Below are positions 45,968 to 54,171 of a stretch of 64,000 nucleotides of DNA, one piece after another. The position numbers were made by a program, and so were the translations under genes. The number at the start of each line of letters is the position of its first letter. Positions within the stretch are counted from its first letter, which is position 1. The DNA is from Ornithinimicrobium murale (GTDB lineage Bacteria > Actinomycetota > Actinomycetes > Actinomycetales > Dermatophilaceae): NCBI RefSeq assembly GCF_003352835.1, contig NZ_QLVD01000026.1, positions 62,001 through 126,000 on the forward strand, in the 5' to 3' direction. Below the pieces are notes generated by a model, which searched no databases, was not told where the DNA came from, and saw only the letters and a program-made list of their open reading frames with translations.

Positions 45968-46782
45968 CGGCCCTCCAGTTTGGGGTCGAGGTAGTCGCGC
46001 AGCCCGTCGCCGAACAGGTTGAACCCGAGGACGGCCACGGCGATCGCAGCGCCGGGGATGATCGCCAGGTGCGGGGAGCGGTGCAGGACGTTCTGGCTCT
46101 CCAGCAGCATCCTGCCCCACGATGGCTCACCGGTGGGCGTGCCCAGGCCCAGGTAGGACAGCGCTGCCTCGGCGAGGATGGCGATCGCGAAGGAGACCGA
46201 GGCCTGCACGATCACCAGCCCGGTCACGTTGGGCAGCACGTGCTTCCAGGCGATCGCGAGCGGACCGTGGCCCGCGACGCGGGAGGCCGCGACATATTCG
46301 GTGTTGATCACCTGCAGGGCTCCCGATCGGGTGATTCGGGCGAACGCGGGGATGGTCGCGATCCCGATCGCGATCATCGCGATCGTCGTGCCGCCGCCAT
46401 AGAGCGTCGAGAACATGATCGCCAACAGCAGGGCGGGGAAGGCCAGCAGGATGTCGTTGCCGCGCATGATCAGCTGCCCGAACCGGCCCGGCGACATGGC
46501 GGCCAGGATGCCGACGGGCACGCCGATCAGCGCCGCGACCCCGACGGCGACGACGCCGACGAACAAGGTCGTGCGGGCACCGAGCAGGATCTGGGTGAGG
46601 ACGTCACGGGCAGACCGGTCGGTCCCCAGCCAGTGCTCGGCGTTGGGGGGCTGCTCCTTGGGGACAGGGAGGAACTTGAACTCATAGGGCGTCCAGACAT
46701 AGGAGACCAACGCCATGATCACCACGAGCAGCACCAGCAGCCCGCCGACGACGAGTGGCGCGTTGATCCGTCGACCGCTCAC
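45964..46782 (-). CDS. peptide ABC transporter permease (DppC/OppC-like)
   Basis: A 272-residue inner-membrane permease with the BPD-type signature EYVAASRVAGHGPLAIAWKHVLPN (EAA loop) and six hydrophobic segments. The EHWLGTDRSARDVLTQILLGART block before helix 2 is typical of DppC. I choose GTG 46782 because GAGGAGGGCGG lies just upstream. A GTG at 46824 would give 14 more residues and overlap the upstream gene. It forms the channel with the DppB-like protein and is coupled to the ATPase gene by a 4-bp overlap. Confidence 0.92.
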   Translation of the reverse strand: MSGRRINAPLVVGGLLVLLVVIMALVSYVWTPYEFKFLPVPKEQPPNAEHWLGTDRSARDVLTQILLGARTTLFVGVVAVGVAALIGVPVGILAAMSPGRFGQLIMRGNDILLAFPALLLAIMFSTLYGGGTTIAMIAIGIATIPAFARITRSGALQVINTEYVAASRVAGHGPLAIAWKHVLPNVTGLVIVQASVSFAIAILAEAALSYLGLGTPTGEPSWGRMLLESQNVLHRSPHLAIIPGAAIAVAVLGFNLFGDGLRDYLDPKLEGR

Positions 46783-46813
46783 CGATCCGCCCTCCTCACG
46801 GTGTGTGCCCTGC

Positions 46814-47764
46814 TCATCGGCCACCGGTCCGCAGTCGCGGGTCGATCGCCAGATACAGCGCGTCGACCAGGAAGTTGATGATCAGGACCGCCGCGACCAG
46901 CACCATCACGATGGTCTGCACAGTGATCAGCTCGCGGGAGGCCACCGAGTCGAGCAGGAAGCTGCCCAGGCCGGGGATCACGAAGACCCGCTCCACGACA
47001 ACGGCGCCGATGAGCAGGGTCGCCAACTGCAGCCCCAGGACCGTCACGATCGGGATGGCGGCGTTGCGCAGGCCGTGCCGGGTCAGGGCCTGCATCGGCC
47101 GCAGGCCCTTGGCGCGGGCGGTGCGCAGATAGTCCTCCCGGAGCACCTCGAGCACCGCGCTGCGCACGTAGCGCGCCAGGATCGAGGCCTGGACCAGGGC
47201 GAGCGCGACCGCCGGCAGCGCCAGCCGGCTCAGGAACCCCAGGGGGTCCTCGGCCGGTGGCACCCAGCCACCGGAGGGGAACCACTGCCAGCGCTTGGCG
47301 AAGTAGGTGATCAGGATGATGCCGGCCAGGAACGCCGGGACCGCGACACCGATCTGCGAGATCGCGGACAGCACCACCCCGTCGAGGTGGCGGTGCCGCA
47401 CCGCCATCCACGTGCCCACCGGCACTGCGACCACCAGGGCCAGCGCCATCGCGGTGATCACCAGCCATCCGGTCACCGCCAGCCGGTCGATGAGCTGCGG
47501 GGCGATCTCCGCCTTGCTCACCCACTCCACGCCCAGGTCGAGCGTGACCATCCCACGGAGCCAGTCCGCATACTGCACGATCAGGGACCGGTCCAGGCCG
47601 AACTGCTCCCGCAACTGGTCCACCGACTCCTCCGAGGAGTTCATGCCCAGCGCGACGCGCGCCGGGTCACCCGGCAGCACCTGCATGAACGCGAAGACCA
47701 GCGCCGAGGCCGCCAAGAGGCTGGCCAGCAGCACCAGGAAGCGTTGTGCCAGACGGAGCAGCAC
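46814..47764 (-). CDS. peptide ABC transporter permease (DppB/OppB-like)
   Basis: A 316-residue permease: N-terminal membrane anchor (FLVLLASLLAASALVFAFMQ), the long periplasmic segment GDPARVALGMNSSEESVDQLREQFG, and the EAA-type loop DYLRTARAKGLRPMQALTRHGLRNA. There are six predicted spans. The start is GTG at 47764. It follows the binding-protein gene by 16 bp and precedes the DppC-like gene. Together the five genes 43682-49340 encode a complete importer. Confidence 0.93.
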   Translation of the reverse strand: MLLRLAQRFLVLLASLLAASALVFAFMQVLPGDPARVALGMNSSEESVDQLREQFGLDRSLIVQYADWLRGMVTLDLGVEWVSKAEIAPQLIDRLAVTGWLVITAMALALVVAVPVGTWMAVRHRHLDGVVLSAISQIGVAVPAFLAGIILITYFAKRWQWFPSGGWVPPAEDPLGFLSRLALPAVALALVQASILARYVRSAVLEVLREDYLRTARAKGLRPMQALTRHGLRNAAIPIVTVLGLQLATLLIGAVVVERVFVIPGLGSFLLDSVASRELITVQTIVMVLVAAVLIINFLVDALYLAIDPRLRTGGR

Positions 47765-47780
47765 CGGGGTCAGGCTCGGA

Positions 47781-49340
47781 TCACTCGCCGGCGAGCTGGC
47801 TGAGGTCGAAGGACTCGGTAATCGCGTTCTCCGGCAGCCCGGTGATGCCCGGGTCTGCCACGATCAGGTTGGGCAGCAGGAAGAGGAAGTCGGACGCAGC
47901 GTCCTCGGAGACCAGCGTGGCGGCCTCCTTCATCTTCTCGATCTGCACCTCCTCGGTGCCGGCGTCGGCCTCGTCCAGCAGCGCGCGCAGCTCGGGGGTC
48001 CCGTAGCGCACGTAGTAGTCCGGGTTGCCGAAGACCGCGCCCAGGTCACGCGGCTCAACGTGCGAGACGATCGACATCTCATAGTCGGCATTGGTGAAGA
48101 CGTCCTCCAGCCAGGCGGCCGGGAACTCCAGGTCGTCGATGGTGACCTCGAAACCGACCTCCTCAAGCATGCTCTCCACGATCGGCGCGCAGGCGGTGGC
48201 GTAGGGCAGCGTCGGGATCCGCAGCCGGACCTCGGCACCCTCGGCTCCGGCCTCAGACAGCAGCGCCCGGGCGGCCTCGGTGTCGTAGGGGAAGTCACCG
48301 GTGCGGTCCTCATACCAGGGGTCGGTCGGGGGGACCATGCTGCCGATGAGGGTGCCGCGGCCGTCCCAGCAGGTGTCCAGCAGGGTCTGGTGATCGATCG
48401 CGTGGCGCACCGCCTGGCGGACCCGCGCGTCGTTGAACGGTGCGGTCTCGTTGTTGAGGCCGAGCACGACCTCGCCGTTGGTGGTGCCCTCGATGATCTG
48501 GTAGTCGCCGTCCTCGAACTCGCTCAGCGCCTCGGGTGCCTGGACGGTGCCGACCACGTCGATGCTGTCGGTCAGCATCGCGTTGTTCAGGGCGTTGGCG
48601 TCGTCGAAGTAGGACATCACCACCTGGTCGTAGTAGGGCTCCTCGCCCCAGTAGTCAGCGTTGCGCTGCAGCGTGATCGAGGTGCCGCGGTTCCACTCGC
48701 CGAAGGTGTAGGGGCCGGTCCCGATCGGGCGGGTGGCCAGCTCGTCGACACTGTTGGAGTCGAAGATCGCCCCGACGCGGGTGGTGAGGCTGTAGAGGAA
48801 GCTGTTGCTCGGGCTGCTCAGTGTGACGACGACCTCGCCGTCGGCGGTGGCCTCGACCGAGTCGATGATGTCGAACTGGCTCTTCAGGCTGACCGTCCAG
48901 TCGTTCTGCACGGCCTCGAACGAGCTGACCACGTCCTCGGCGGTGAACTCCTCGCCGTTGCTGAAGGTGACGCCGCTCTCGAGGGTGAAGGTGTAGGTCG
49001 TGCCGTCCTCGCTGACCTCCCACTCCGAGGCCAGAGCGGGCACGATCTCACCGCTCTGGTCGACCTTGACCAGGGACTCATAGACGTTGTAGAGCAGCAC
49101 CTGCGGGATCGCGGCACCGTCGGTCGTGGTGAAGTCCATGCTGGCGGGCTCGGCGACCAGGCCGATGCGGACCATGTCATCACCGGCCGGCGCGGCGGTG
49201 CCACCGCCGTTGTCACCGGTCTCGCCGCCGGTCTGCGTGTCGCCATCGGTGGGGTCGTCGCTGGTGGAGCCCGCGTTGCAGGCGGTCAGCAGGAAGGTGG
49301 CCGACAGGGCGGCGGCCAGCACCCGGGAGCGTGACGTCAT
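47781..49340 (-). CDS. peptide ABC transporter substrate-binding lipoprotein (family 5)
   Basis: A 519-residue solute-binding protein. The lipoprotein signal MTSRSRVLAAALSATF ends LLTAC at about residue 20. A Ser/Thr/Gly/Asp linker leads into the SBP_bac_5 fold with ALASEWEVSEDGTTYTFTL, FSNGEEFTAEDVVSSFE, and IGTGPYTFGEWNRGTSITLQRN. It captures oligopeptides or similar ligands outside the membrane. The ATG at 49340 follows AGGAAGG by 9 bases. As first gene of the importer operon it is normally the most highly expressed. Confidence 0.94.
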   Translation of the reverse strand: MTSRSRVLAAALSATFLLTACNAGSTSDDPTDGDTQTGGETGDNGGGTAAPAGDDMVRIGLVAEPASMDFTTTDGAAIPQVLLYNVYESLVKVDQSGEIVPALASEWEVSEDGTTYTFTLESGVTFSNGEEFTAEDVVSSFEAVQNDWTVSLKSQFDIIDSVEATADGEVVVTLSSPSNSFLYSLTTRVGAIFDSNSVDELATRPIGTGPYTFGEWNRGTSITLQRNADYWGEEPYYDQVVMSYFDDANALNNAMLTDSIDVVGTVQAPEALSEFEDGDYQIIEGTTNGEVVLGLNNETAPFNDARVRQAVRHAIDHQTLLDTCWDGRGTLIGSMVPPTDPWYEDRTGDFPYDTEAARALLSEAGAEGAEVRLRIPTLPYATACAPIVESMLEEVGFEVTIDDLEFPAAWLEDVFTNADYEMSIVSHVEPRDLGAVFGNPDYYVRYGTPELRALLDEADAGTEEVQIEKMKEAATLVSEDAASDFLFLLPNLIVADPGITGLPENAITESFDLSQLAGE

Positions 49341-49495
49341 CGTTGAATGCCTTCCTGGAGTGCCTGCGCCTCGGGGGTCGGACACAGGTCAAGCAGTGGT
49401 TCTCGCCAACTCTGCCGTATCCGCCCCGCGCGTGCCCACCCGGGGGGGGCAACCGATACGGAGTCGTTATCCTGCGCCCGCGTGCCGGACATGAC

Positions 49496-49539
49496 AGAGA
49501 CGCCGGTGGAACCTGCCCCCAGGTTCCACCGGCGTCTCT
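49496..49539 (-). terminator. strong hairpin terminator downstream of the ABC-2 exporter genes
   Basis: A perfect 20-bp stem (49496-49515 with 49520-49539) closes a CCCC loop. It lies 60 bases beyond the stop of the 49599-50432 permease gene and upstream of the peptide importer. A short CT-rich run follows on the plus strand. The perfect symmetry would allow termination in either direction. Confidence 0.85.
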
Positions 49540-49598
49540 TCCCCGGATGGGTGTGCCGGCCGTCGGGTCACCGTGACCCCTCGGCGGTTACGCGAAGG

Positions 49599-50432
49599 TC
49601 ACTTGACCTCGCGGCGCGTCACGCGCCACACCCCGATGGCCAGCGGGACTCCAACCCACAGCACCACCGATACGGCGAGCTGTGCCCACTGCTCGCCAGT
49701 CATTGCCGCCCCCATGGGAAGGGGCGAAGTCGTCATGGACAGGTCGATCCACTCGTAGGGAGTCTGCAGCCAGCTGACCAGCATCATCAGCGGCAGCAAG
49801 GTCGGCAGGGCGAAGTAGGCCACGATCGCTGCGGGCGTGTTCAGGAAGGCCAGTCCAAAGGCCAGACCGTTGAGCACGTACAGCACCATCATCAGCGTCA
49901 CGCCAGCGATGGCCCAGCCGTCGAAGGCCCACGCCGACTCGGCGCCACGCAGGTCGGCGACCAGCCGTCCGACCGCGCCGAGGGCGAGCGTCGTGACGAC
50001 CGCCCCCAGGCCGAGCAGCACCGTGCTGACGACCTTGGCCCAGACCACCCGGATGCGACGGGGCTCGAGGGTGAAGGTGGTCATCGCGGTGCGCTGGCTC
50101 CACTCCTGGGTGGCCGACATGATGCCCAGCACCGGCAGACCGATGCCGAGCGGCACCCCGGCGGCCGCCAGGTAGTTGCCGTAGCTGTGGTCGCCCCCGC
50201 TGAAGAACTGCATGATCACCATCGTCGCGACGATGATCAGGCCCAGGATGATCAGGAACCAGCGGCCGGCGAGGGTGTCGACCTGCTTGCGGGTCTCGAC
50301 CCGGACCAGCCGACCGAAGGAGACCGGCGCGATCGGGCTGTCAACGGTCGGCAGGCGGAAGCCGCCTCGGGGAGCGCCGTGGGGCGCGACGTGCGGCGTC
50401 CCGGACTCGGTGTTCACGGTCGTCGTGCTCAT
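49599..50432 (-). CDS. ABC-2 type transporter permease
   Basis: A 277-residue membrane protein with about six hydrophobic segments after a 50-residue cytoplasmic start (VSFGRLVRVETRKQVDTLAGRW, the usual opening before helix 1). ATQEWSQRTAMTTFTLEPRRIRVVWAK is the coupling region found in ABC-2 exporters. It pairs with the ATPase whose stop overlaps its start by 4 bp. Substrate unknown. The pair is divergent from a DesK/NarL-type two-component system, a layout seen for stress or antibiotic-responsive exporters. Confidence 0.9.
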   Translation of the reverse strand: MSTTTVNTESGTPHVAPHGAPRGGFRLPTVDSPIAPVSFGRLVRVETRKQVDTLAGRWFLIILGLIIVATMVIMQFFSGGDHSYGNYLAAAGVPLGIGLPVLGIMSATQEWSQRTAMTTFTLEPRRIRVVWAKVVSTVLLGLGAVVTTLALGAVGRLVADLRGAESAWAFDGWAIAGVTLMMVLYVLNGLAFGLAFLNTPAAIVAYFALPTLLPLMMLVSWLQTPYEWIDLSMTTSPLPMGAAMTGEQWAQLAVSVVLWVGVPLAIGVWRVTRREVK

Positions 50433-51328
50433 GCTGCCGTCTCCTGTCGTGCGTCGTCGGAGGTGAGGGTCAGGAACATCTCCTCCAGGCCCTGGCTGTC
50501 AGCGCCGCGGAGCTCCACCAGCGGGATGCCGGCGCCCGCAGCGACCTGCCCGACCACTGTCGTGTCGGCGTCGACCTGCAGACCGCCGTTGGGCAGGACG
50601 AGCACGTCCAGCCCCTTGCTCGCGAGCGCCCGGTGGAGTGCGGCATCGTCCGCGCTGCGCACCAGGCAGCCGGACGGCCGCAGCAGCTCCTCCTTGGTGC
50701 CGGAGGCCACGATGCGGCCACGCCCGATCACCACGATGTCGTCGGCGATCCGCTCGATCTCGTGCAGCAGGTGGGAGGAGAGCAGCACCGTGCCACCCTC
50801 GGAGGCGAAGGTGCCGAGCAGGTCACGCATCCAGCGGATGCCTGCGGGGTCGAGGCCGTTGGCCGGCTCGTCCAGGATCAGCACCTTCGGGTCGCCGAGC
50901 AGCGCGGCCGCCAGGCCGAGACGCTGCCGCATGCCCAGGGAGTAGTTGCGGATCCGCCGCTTGGCCTCCTTGGAGGTCAGGCCGACGACCTCCAGCATCT
51001 GGTCGACGCGCTTCTCGCCCACACCGAGCGTCAGTGCGCCCAGGCTCAGCACCTCCCGGCCGGTCCGGCCAGCATGCTGGGCGGAGGCGTCGAGCAGGAC
51101 GCCCACGTGCCGTCCGGGGTTCTGCAAGTGGTCAAAGGGTGTTCCGAGCACCGTCGCGGTGCCGCGGGTCGCCGGGGTCAACCCGGTCATCACACGCATG
51201 GTGGTGGACTTGCCCGCCCCGTTGGGACCGAGGAACCCGGTCACCCGTCCTGCCTCGGCAGTGAACGTCACATCGTCCACGGCGGTGAAGTCCCCGTATG
51301 TCTTCACGAGGTTCTCAACCTGAATCAT
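50429..51328 (-). CDS. ABC transporter ATP-binding protein (ABC-2 exporter)
   Basis: A 299-residue ATPase: VENLVKTYGDFTAVDDVTF, Walker A GPNGAGKST, signature variant YSLGMRQR, Walker B VLILDEPANGLDPAG and the H-loop LLSSHLLHE. A C-terminal segment (about residues 215-299) of the drug-exporter type follows. The ATG at 51328 is right for the family; the longer ORF upstream is not. It supplies energy to the permease encoded immediately downstream. The promoter region shared with the histidine kinase holds a palindrome at 51388-51401. Confidence 0.93.
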   Translation of the reverse strand: MIQVENLVKTYGDFTAVDDVTFTAEAGRVTGFLGPNGAGKSTTMRVMTGLTPATRGTATVLGTPFDHLQNPGRHVGVLLDASAQHAGRTGREVLSLGALTLGVGEKRVDQMLEVVGLTSKEAKRRIRNYSLGMRQRLGLAAALLGDPKVLILDEPANGLDPAGIRWMRDLLGTFASEGGTVLLSSHLLHEIERIADDIVVIGRGRIVASGTKEELLRPSGCLVRSADDAALHRALASKGLDVLVLPNGGLQVDADTTVVGQVAAGAGIPLVELRGADSQGLEEMFLTLTSDDARQETAA

Positions 51329-51387
51329 GTGTCCATCCTGCGGGACCACCCGCCCCCGGCACATCAGTCCACAGAATGGACCTTCGT

Positions 51388-51401
51388 CATACCTTGGTAT
51401 G
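51388..51401. promoter_or_regulatory. inverted repeat between ABC exporter and two-component genes
   Basis: CATACC (51388-51393) and GGTATG (51396-51401) are exact reverse complements around TT. The site lies between divergent start codons at 51328 and 51470. NarL/DesR-type response regulators bind such short palindromes, so the regulator at 52713 probably acts here (inference). Confidence 0.5.
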
Positions 51402-51469
51402 CCGCGTCTCACCCGGTCGCAGACCTTTGACTGCTCCGATGGTCCCCCTGCACGACCTATGGTCGGGGT

Positions 51470-52663
51470 GTGCGACCTGGCCAACCTCCGATGACCCGCT
51501 GGGGAGAGACCTGGCGCATTCTGGTGGCCGCGATAGCCGGGGTGCTGCTGTGGCTGTCCGCCTGGGCGGTCATTGACTTCGAGGGGCGCACCGGGCCCGA
51601 CTGGTGGCTGTTCGCCGTCGACCCGCTACTCGGCCTGATCTCGCTGGTGCTGCTGCACTATCGGCGGCGGTGGCCGCTCGCGGTGACCATCATCCTGATC
51701 GTGATCTCGACCGTGGCCACGACCGCCGGCGGCGCGGTCGTGATCGCCGTCATCTCCCTGGCCACCCGCCGGCACTGGCGGGAGCTCGCGGTGATCACCC
51801 CGCCCTACCTGGCCACCTCGTTCGTGTGGGACGCGCTGTTCACCGCACCCGGAGGGCAGTCGTGGGTCAACACTCTAACGAACGTCGTCATGCAGGTGCT
51901 GGTCATGGTGGCTGCGATCGCGATCGGCTACGGCATCGGCGTGCGCCGCGACAACATCGCCGCGCTGCGGGAGCGGGCCGAGGTCGCCGAGCGCGAGCAG
52001 GGCCGGAGGGTTGAGCAGGCGCGCGCGACCGAGCGCGCCCGCATCGCCCGCGAGATGCACGACGTGCTCGCCCACCGGATCAGCTTGATCGCGATGAACG
52101 CCGGCGTCCTGAGTTATCGCCAGGACCTGCCGCCGGAGCAGGTGCGGGAGATCGCCGGAACGGTCCGAGACAACGCGGACCAGGCGGTGCAGGAGTTGCG
52201 GGCCGTGCTCGGCGTGCTTCGCGGCAGTGACGAGCCGGACCAACCGCGCGGCCCACAGCCCGACCTGGCCCAGCTGACGACCCTCTTCGAGGAGGTCCGA
52301 GCCGGCGGCACACCGGTGGTCACGACCTTGCGGGTCGACCCGGCCGCGGTGCCCGAGGGCATCAGCCGGCATGCCTACCGGATCATCCAGGAGGGTCTGA
52401 CCAACGCGCGCAAGCACGCCAAGGGTCAGCCGGTCACCGTGTCCCTGTCGGGCGGGAACGGTATCGGCCTGGACCTCACCATCGTCAACCAACCCTCGGC
52501 CTACGGCGTGGAGCCGACGGATGACGGCGTCCGGGAGAGCGGCTCGGGCATGGGGCTGCTCGGGCTGGCCGAACGCGCCGTGCTCAGTGGCGGCCAGCTG
52601 AGCTATGGCACTGACCGGTCGGGCCGTTTCGTGGTGCGCGCGTGGTTGCCGTGGACCGTCTGA
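51470..52663 (+). CDS. sensor histidine kinase (HisKA_3, DesK/NarX type)
   Basis: A 397-residue kinase. About five or six membrane segments (residues about 15-155) without a large extracellular domain are followed by a coiled linker (ALRERAEVAEREQGRRVEQ). The dimerisation/phosphotransfer helix carries ERARIAREMHDVLAHRIS, where the His of MHDV is the phosphorylation site. The ATPase domain has QEGLTNARKHAKG and GSGMGLLGLAERA. The GTG at 51470 or an ATG at 51491 may be the start; neither has a clear ribosome site. It partners the response regulator 49 bp downstream. Confidence 0.92.
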   Translation: MRPGQPPMTRWGETWRILVAAIAGVLLWLSAWAVIDFEGRTGPDWWLFAVDPLLGLISLVLLHYRRRWPLAVTIILIVISTVATTAGGAVVIAVISLATRRHWRELAVITPPYLATSFVWDALFTAPGGQSWVNTLTNVVMQVLVMVAAIAIGYGIGVRRDNIAALRERAEVAEREQGRRVEQARATERARIAREMHDVLAHRISLIAMNAGVLSYRQDLPPEQVREIAGTVRDNADQAVQELRAVLGVLRGSDEPDQPRGPQPDLAQLTTLFEEVRAGGTPVVTTLRVDPAAVPEGISRHAYRIIQEGLTNARKHAKGQPVTVSLSGGNGIGLDLTIVNQPSAYGVEPTDDGVRESGSGMGLLGLAERAVLSGGQLSYGTDRSGRFVVRAWLPWTV

Positions 52664-52712
52664 GCCGCGAAACCGGGTGCCGGGCACCGCGCCGGCTGGA
52701 TACCGTGGGCCG

Positions 52713-53432
52713 GTGAGCACCGCATCCCCCAGCCCGGACCCGGCCGGCACCATCTCGGTCGTCCTGGTCGACGACGACGCCCTCGTCCGCACCGGCCTGG
52801 GTCTCATCCTGGGCGGCGCACCCGACCTCGAGGTGGTCGGGGAGGCCGACGACGGACGCGCCGGTGTTGACCTCGTCGCGCAGGCGCGGCCCGACGTCGT
52901 CCTGATGGACATCCGGATGCCGGTGCTGGACGGTCTCGCCGCAACGGCCGAGCTGCTGGCGCAGGAGGACCCGCCGAAGGTCATCGTGCTGACCACCTTC
53001 GACACCGACGACATGGTCCTGGAGGCGTTGCGCATCGGGGCTCACGGCTTCCTGCTGAAGACGACCCGCCCGGAACGCCTCGTCGAGGCGGTGCGCCGCG
53101 CCGTGCGTGACGGGGAGCCGAGCCTGTCGCCGTCGGTGACACAACAGCTGATCGCCCAGGTCGCCGGCGGGGTGCGCCAGGCGGCAGATGCCGCGGGTCA
53201 GGAGCGCCGCACCCGGGCCGAGCAGTTGCTCGAAGCGCTGACCGAGCGGGAGCGCGAGGTGGCCGTCGCGATCGGTCAGGGCTGGTCCAACGCCCAGATC
53301 GCCAACACCCTCTACATGGGGCTGCCGACCGTCAAGGCCCACGTCTCCCGGGTGCTCGTCAAGCTCGGTGCTGGCAACCGCACGCAGATCGCCCTGATCG
53401 TGCACGACGCCGGCCTCACCGAACCCACTTGA
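52713..53432 (+). CDS. LuxR/NarL family response regulator
   Basis: A 239-residue regulator starting at GTG 52713. The receiver domain (SVVLVDDDALVRTGL at the start, phospho-acceptor Asp in VVLMDIRMPVLDG, Thr/Lys switch in VLTTFD and LLKTTRP) spans about residues 12-130. A LuxR helix-turn-helix closes the protein (LTEREREVAVAIGQGWSNAQIA, GLPTVKAHVSRVLVKLG). It likely activates the divergent ABC exporter in response to the kinase. The 32-bp repeat array begins at its stop codon. Confidence 0.94.
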   Translation: MSTASPSPDPAGTISVVLVDDDALVRTGLGLILGGAPDLEVVGEADDGRAGVDLVAQARPDVVLMDIRMPVLDGLAATAELLAQEDPPKVIVLTTFDTDDMVLEALRIGAHGFLLKTTRPERLVEAVRRAVRDGEPSLSPSVTQQLIAQVAGGVRQAADAAGQERRTRAEQLLEALTEREREVAVAIGQGWSNAQIANTLYMGLPTVKAHVSRVLVKLGAGNRTQIALIVHDAGLTEPT

Positions 53433-53560
53433 CCGAGCGCACGGTGACCCGACTCCCAGCCCCACCGAGCGCACCGTGACCCGACTCCCAGCCCCACCGA
53501 GCGCACCGTGACCCGACTCCCAGCCCCACCGAGCGCACGGTGACATGCCCACCAGGCCCA
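53432..53560. repeat. tandem 32-bp repeat array between response regulator and marR genes
   Basis: Four units begin ACCGAGCGC at 53432, 53464, 53496 and 53528, exactly 32 bp apart. Units 2 and 3 continue ACCGTGACCCGACTCCCAGCC without a difference; the last is partial and followed by a degraded ATCCAGCGCGCGG. The array fills most of the 145-bp gap between two convergent genes. The core equals that of the array at 44700. Confidence 0.9.
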
Positions 53561-53577
53561 TCCAGCGCGCGGCCCCG

Positions 53578-54078
53578 TTACTGACGTGCGACGTCGCCCG
53601 AGCCCGCCAACAGCTTCTCCAGAAGCGCGGCCAGACGGTCTTGTTCGGCGCGGGTGAGGGGCGCCAACAGTCGCCGCTCGTTGTCCAGGTGCCCCTCAAC
53701 GATCCGGTCCACCAGGGCCAACCCCTCCTCGGTCAGCGACACCAGCACGCTGCGCCGGTTTGTCGGGTCGGTCCGGCGCTCTAGCAGCCCTTTGACCTCG
53801 AGCCCGGCGAGACGGTTGGTCATGGCGGCCTGGGACCGCATCGTGGAGTCGGCAAGCTGCCCGGGAGTCAGGGTGAACGGTGGGCCGGAGCGACGCAGGG
53901 TCGCCAGGACGTCGAACTGGCCGTGCAGGAGATCCTGCTCGTCGAAGTAGTCCTGCAGGCCTCGTGACATCAGCTCCGAGGCACGGCCGAGCCGCCCGAT
54001 GACCGCCATGGGCGCGACATCGAGGTCCGGTCGTTCGCGCGCCCACTGCGCCAGGAAGTCACTCACTCGATCAGCCAT
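53578..54078 (-). CDS. MarR family transcriptional regulator
   Basis: A 166-residue MarR protein: LTPGQLADSTMRSQAAMTNRLAGLEVKGLLERRTDP is the helix-turn-helix and wing (DPTNRRSVLVSLTEEG). The ATG at 54078 has GAAGGG six bases upstream; an ATG at 54084 is in frame but would touch that site. It is divergent from the EamA exporter, and a perfect palindrome overlaps the exporter's -35 box, so simple repression of the exporter and of itself is likely. Confidence 0.9.
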   Translation of the reverse strand: MADRVSDFLAQWARERPDLDVAPMAVIGRLGRASELMSRGLQDYFDEQDLLHGQFDVLATLRRSGPPFTLTPGQLADSTMRSQAAMTNRLAGLEVKGLLERRTDPTNRRSVLVSLTEEGLALVDRIVEGHLDNERRLLAPLTRAEQDRLAALLEKLLAGSGDVARQ

Positions 54079-54093
54079 CGCCATCCCTTCTAC

Positions 54094-54132
54094 GTCAAAC
54101 TATTTGACACGAGTGTAACCGGGTCCTAGATT
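54094..54132 (+). promoter_or_regulatory. sigma70-type promoter of eamA with embedded MarR palindrome
   Basis: TTGACA (54104-54109) and TAGATT (54127-54132) are separated by 17 bases, a near-consensus promoter reading toward the EamA gene. GTCAAA (54094-54099) and TTTGAC (54103-54108) form a perfect 15-bp inverted repeat around CTA, covering the -35 box. A bound MarR would block polymerase. Confidence 0.75.
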
Positions 54133-54171
54133 GTCCGACGTGGAACTCTTCGAGATAAAAGCATTACTCCC

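Noticed and set aside
44700-53560. CRISPR arrays
   Set aside because: The 32-bp units are contiguous, without unique spacers, and no cas genes are present.
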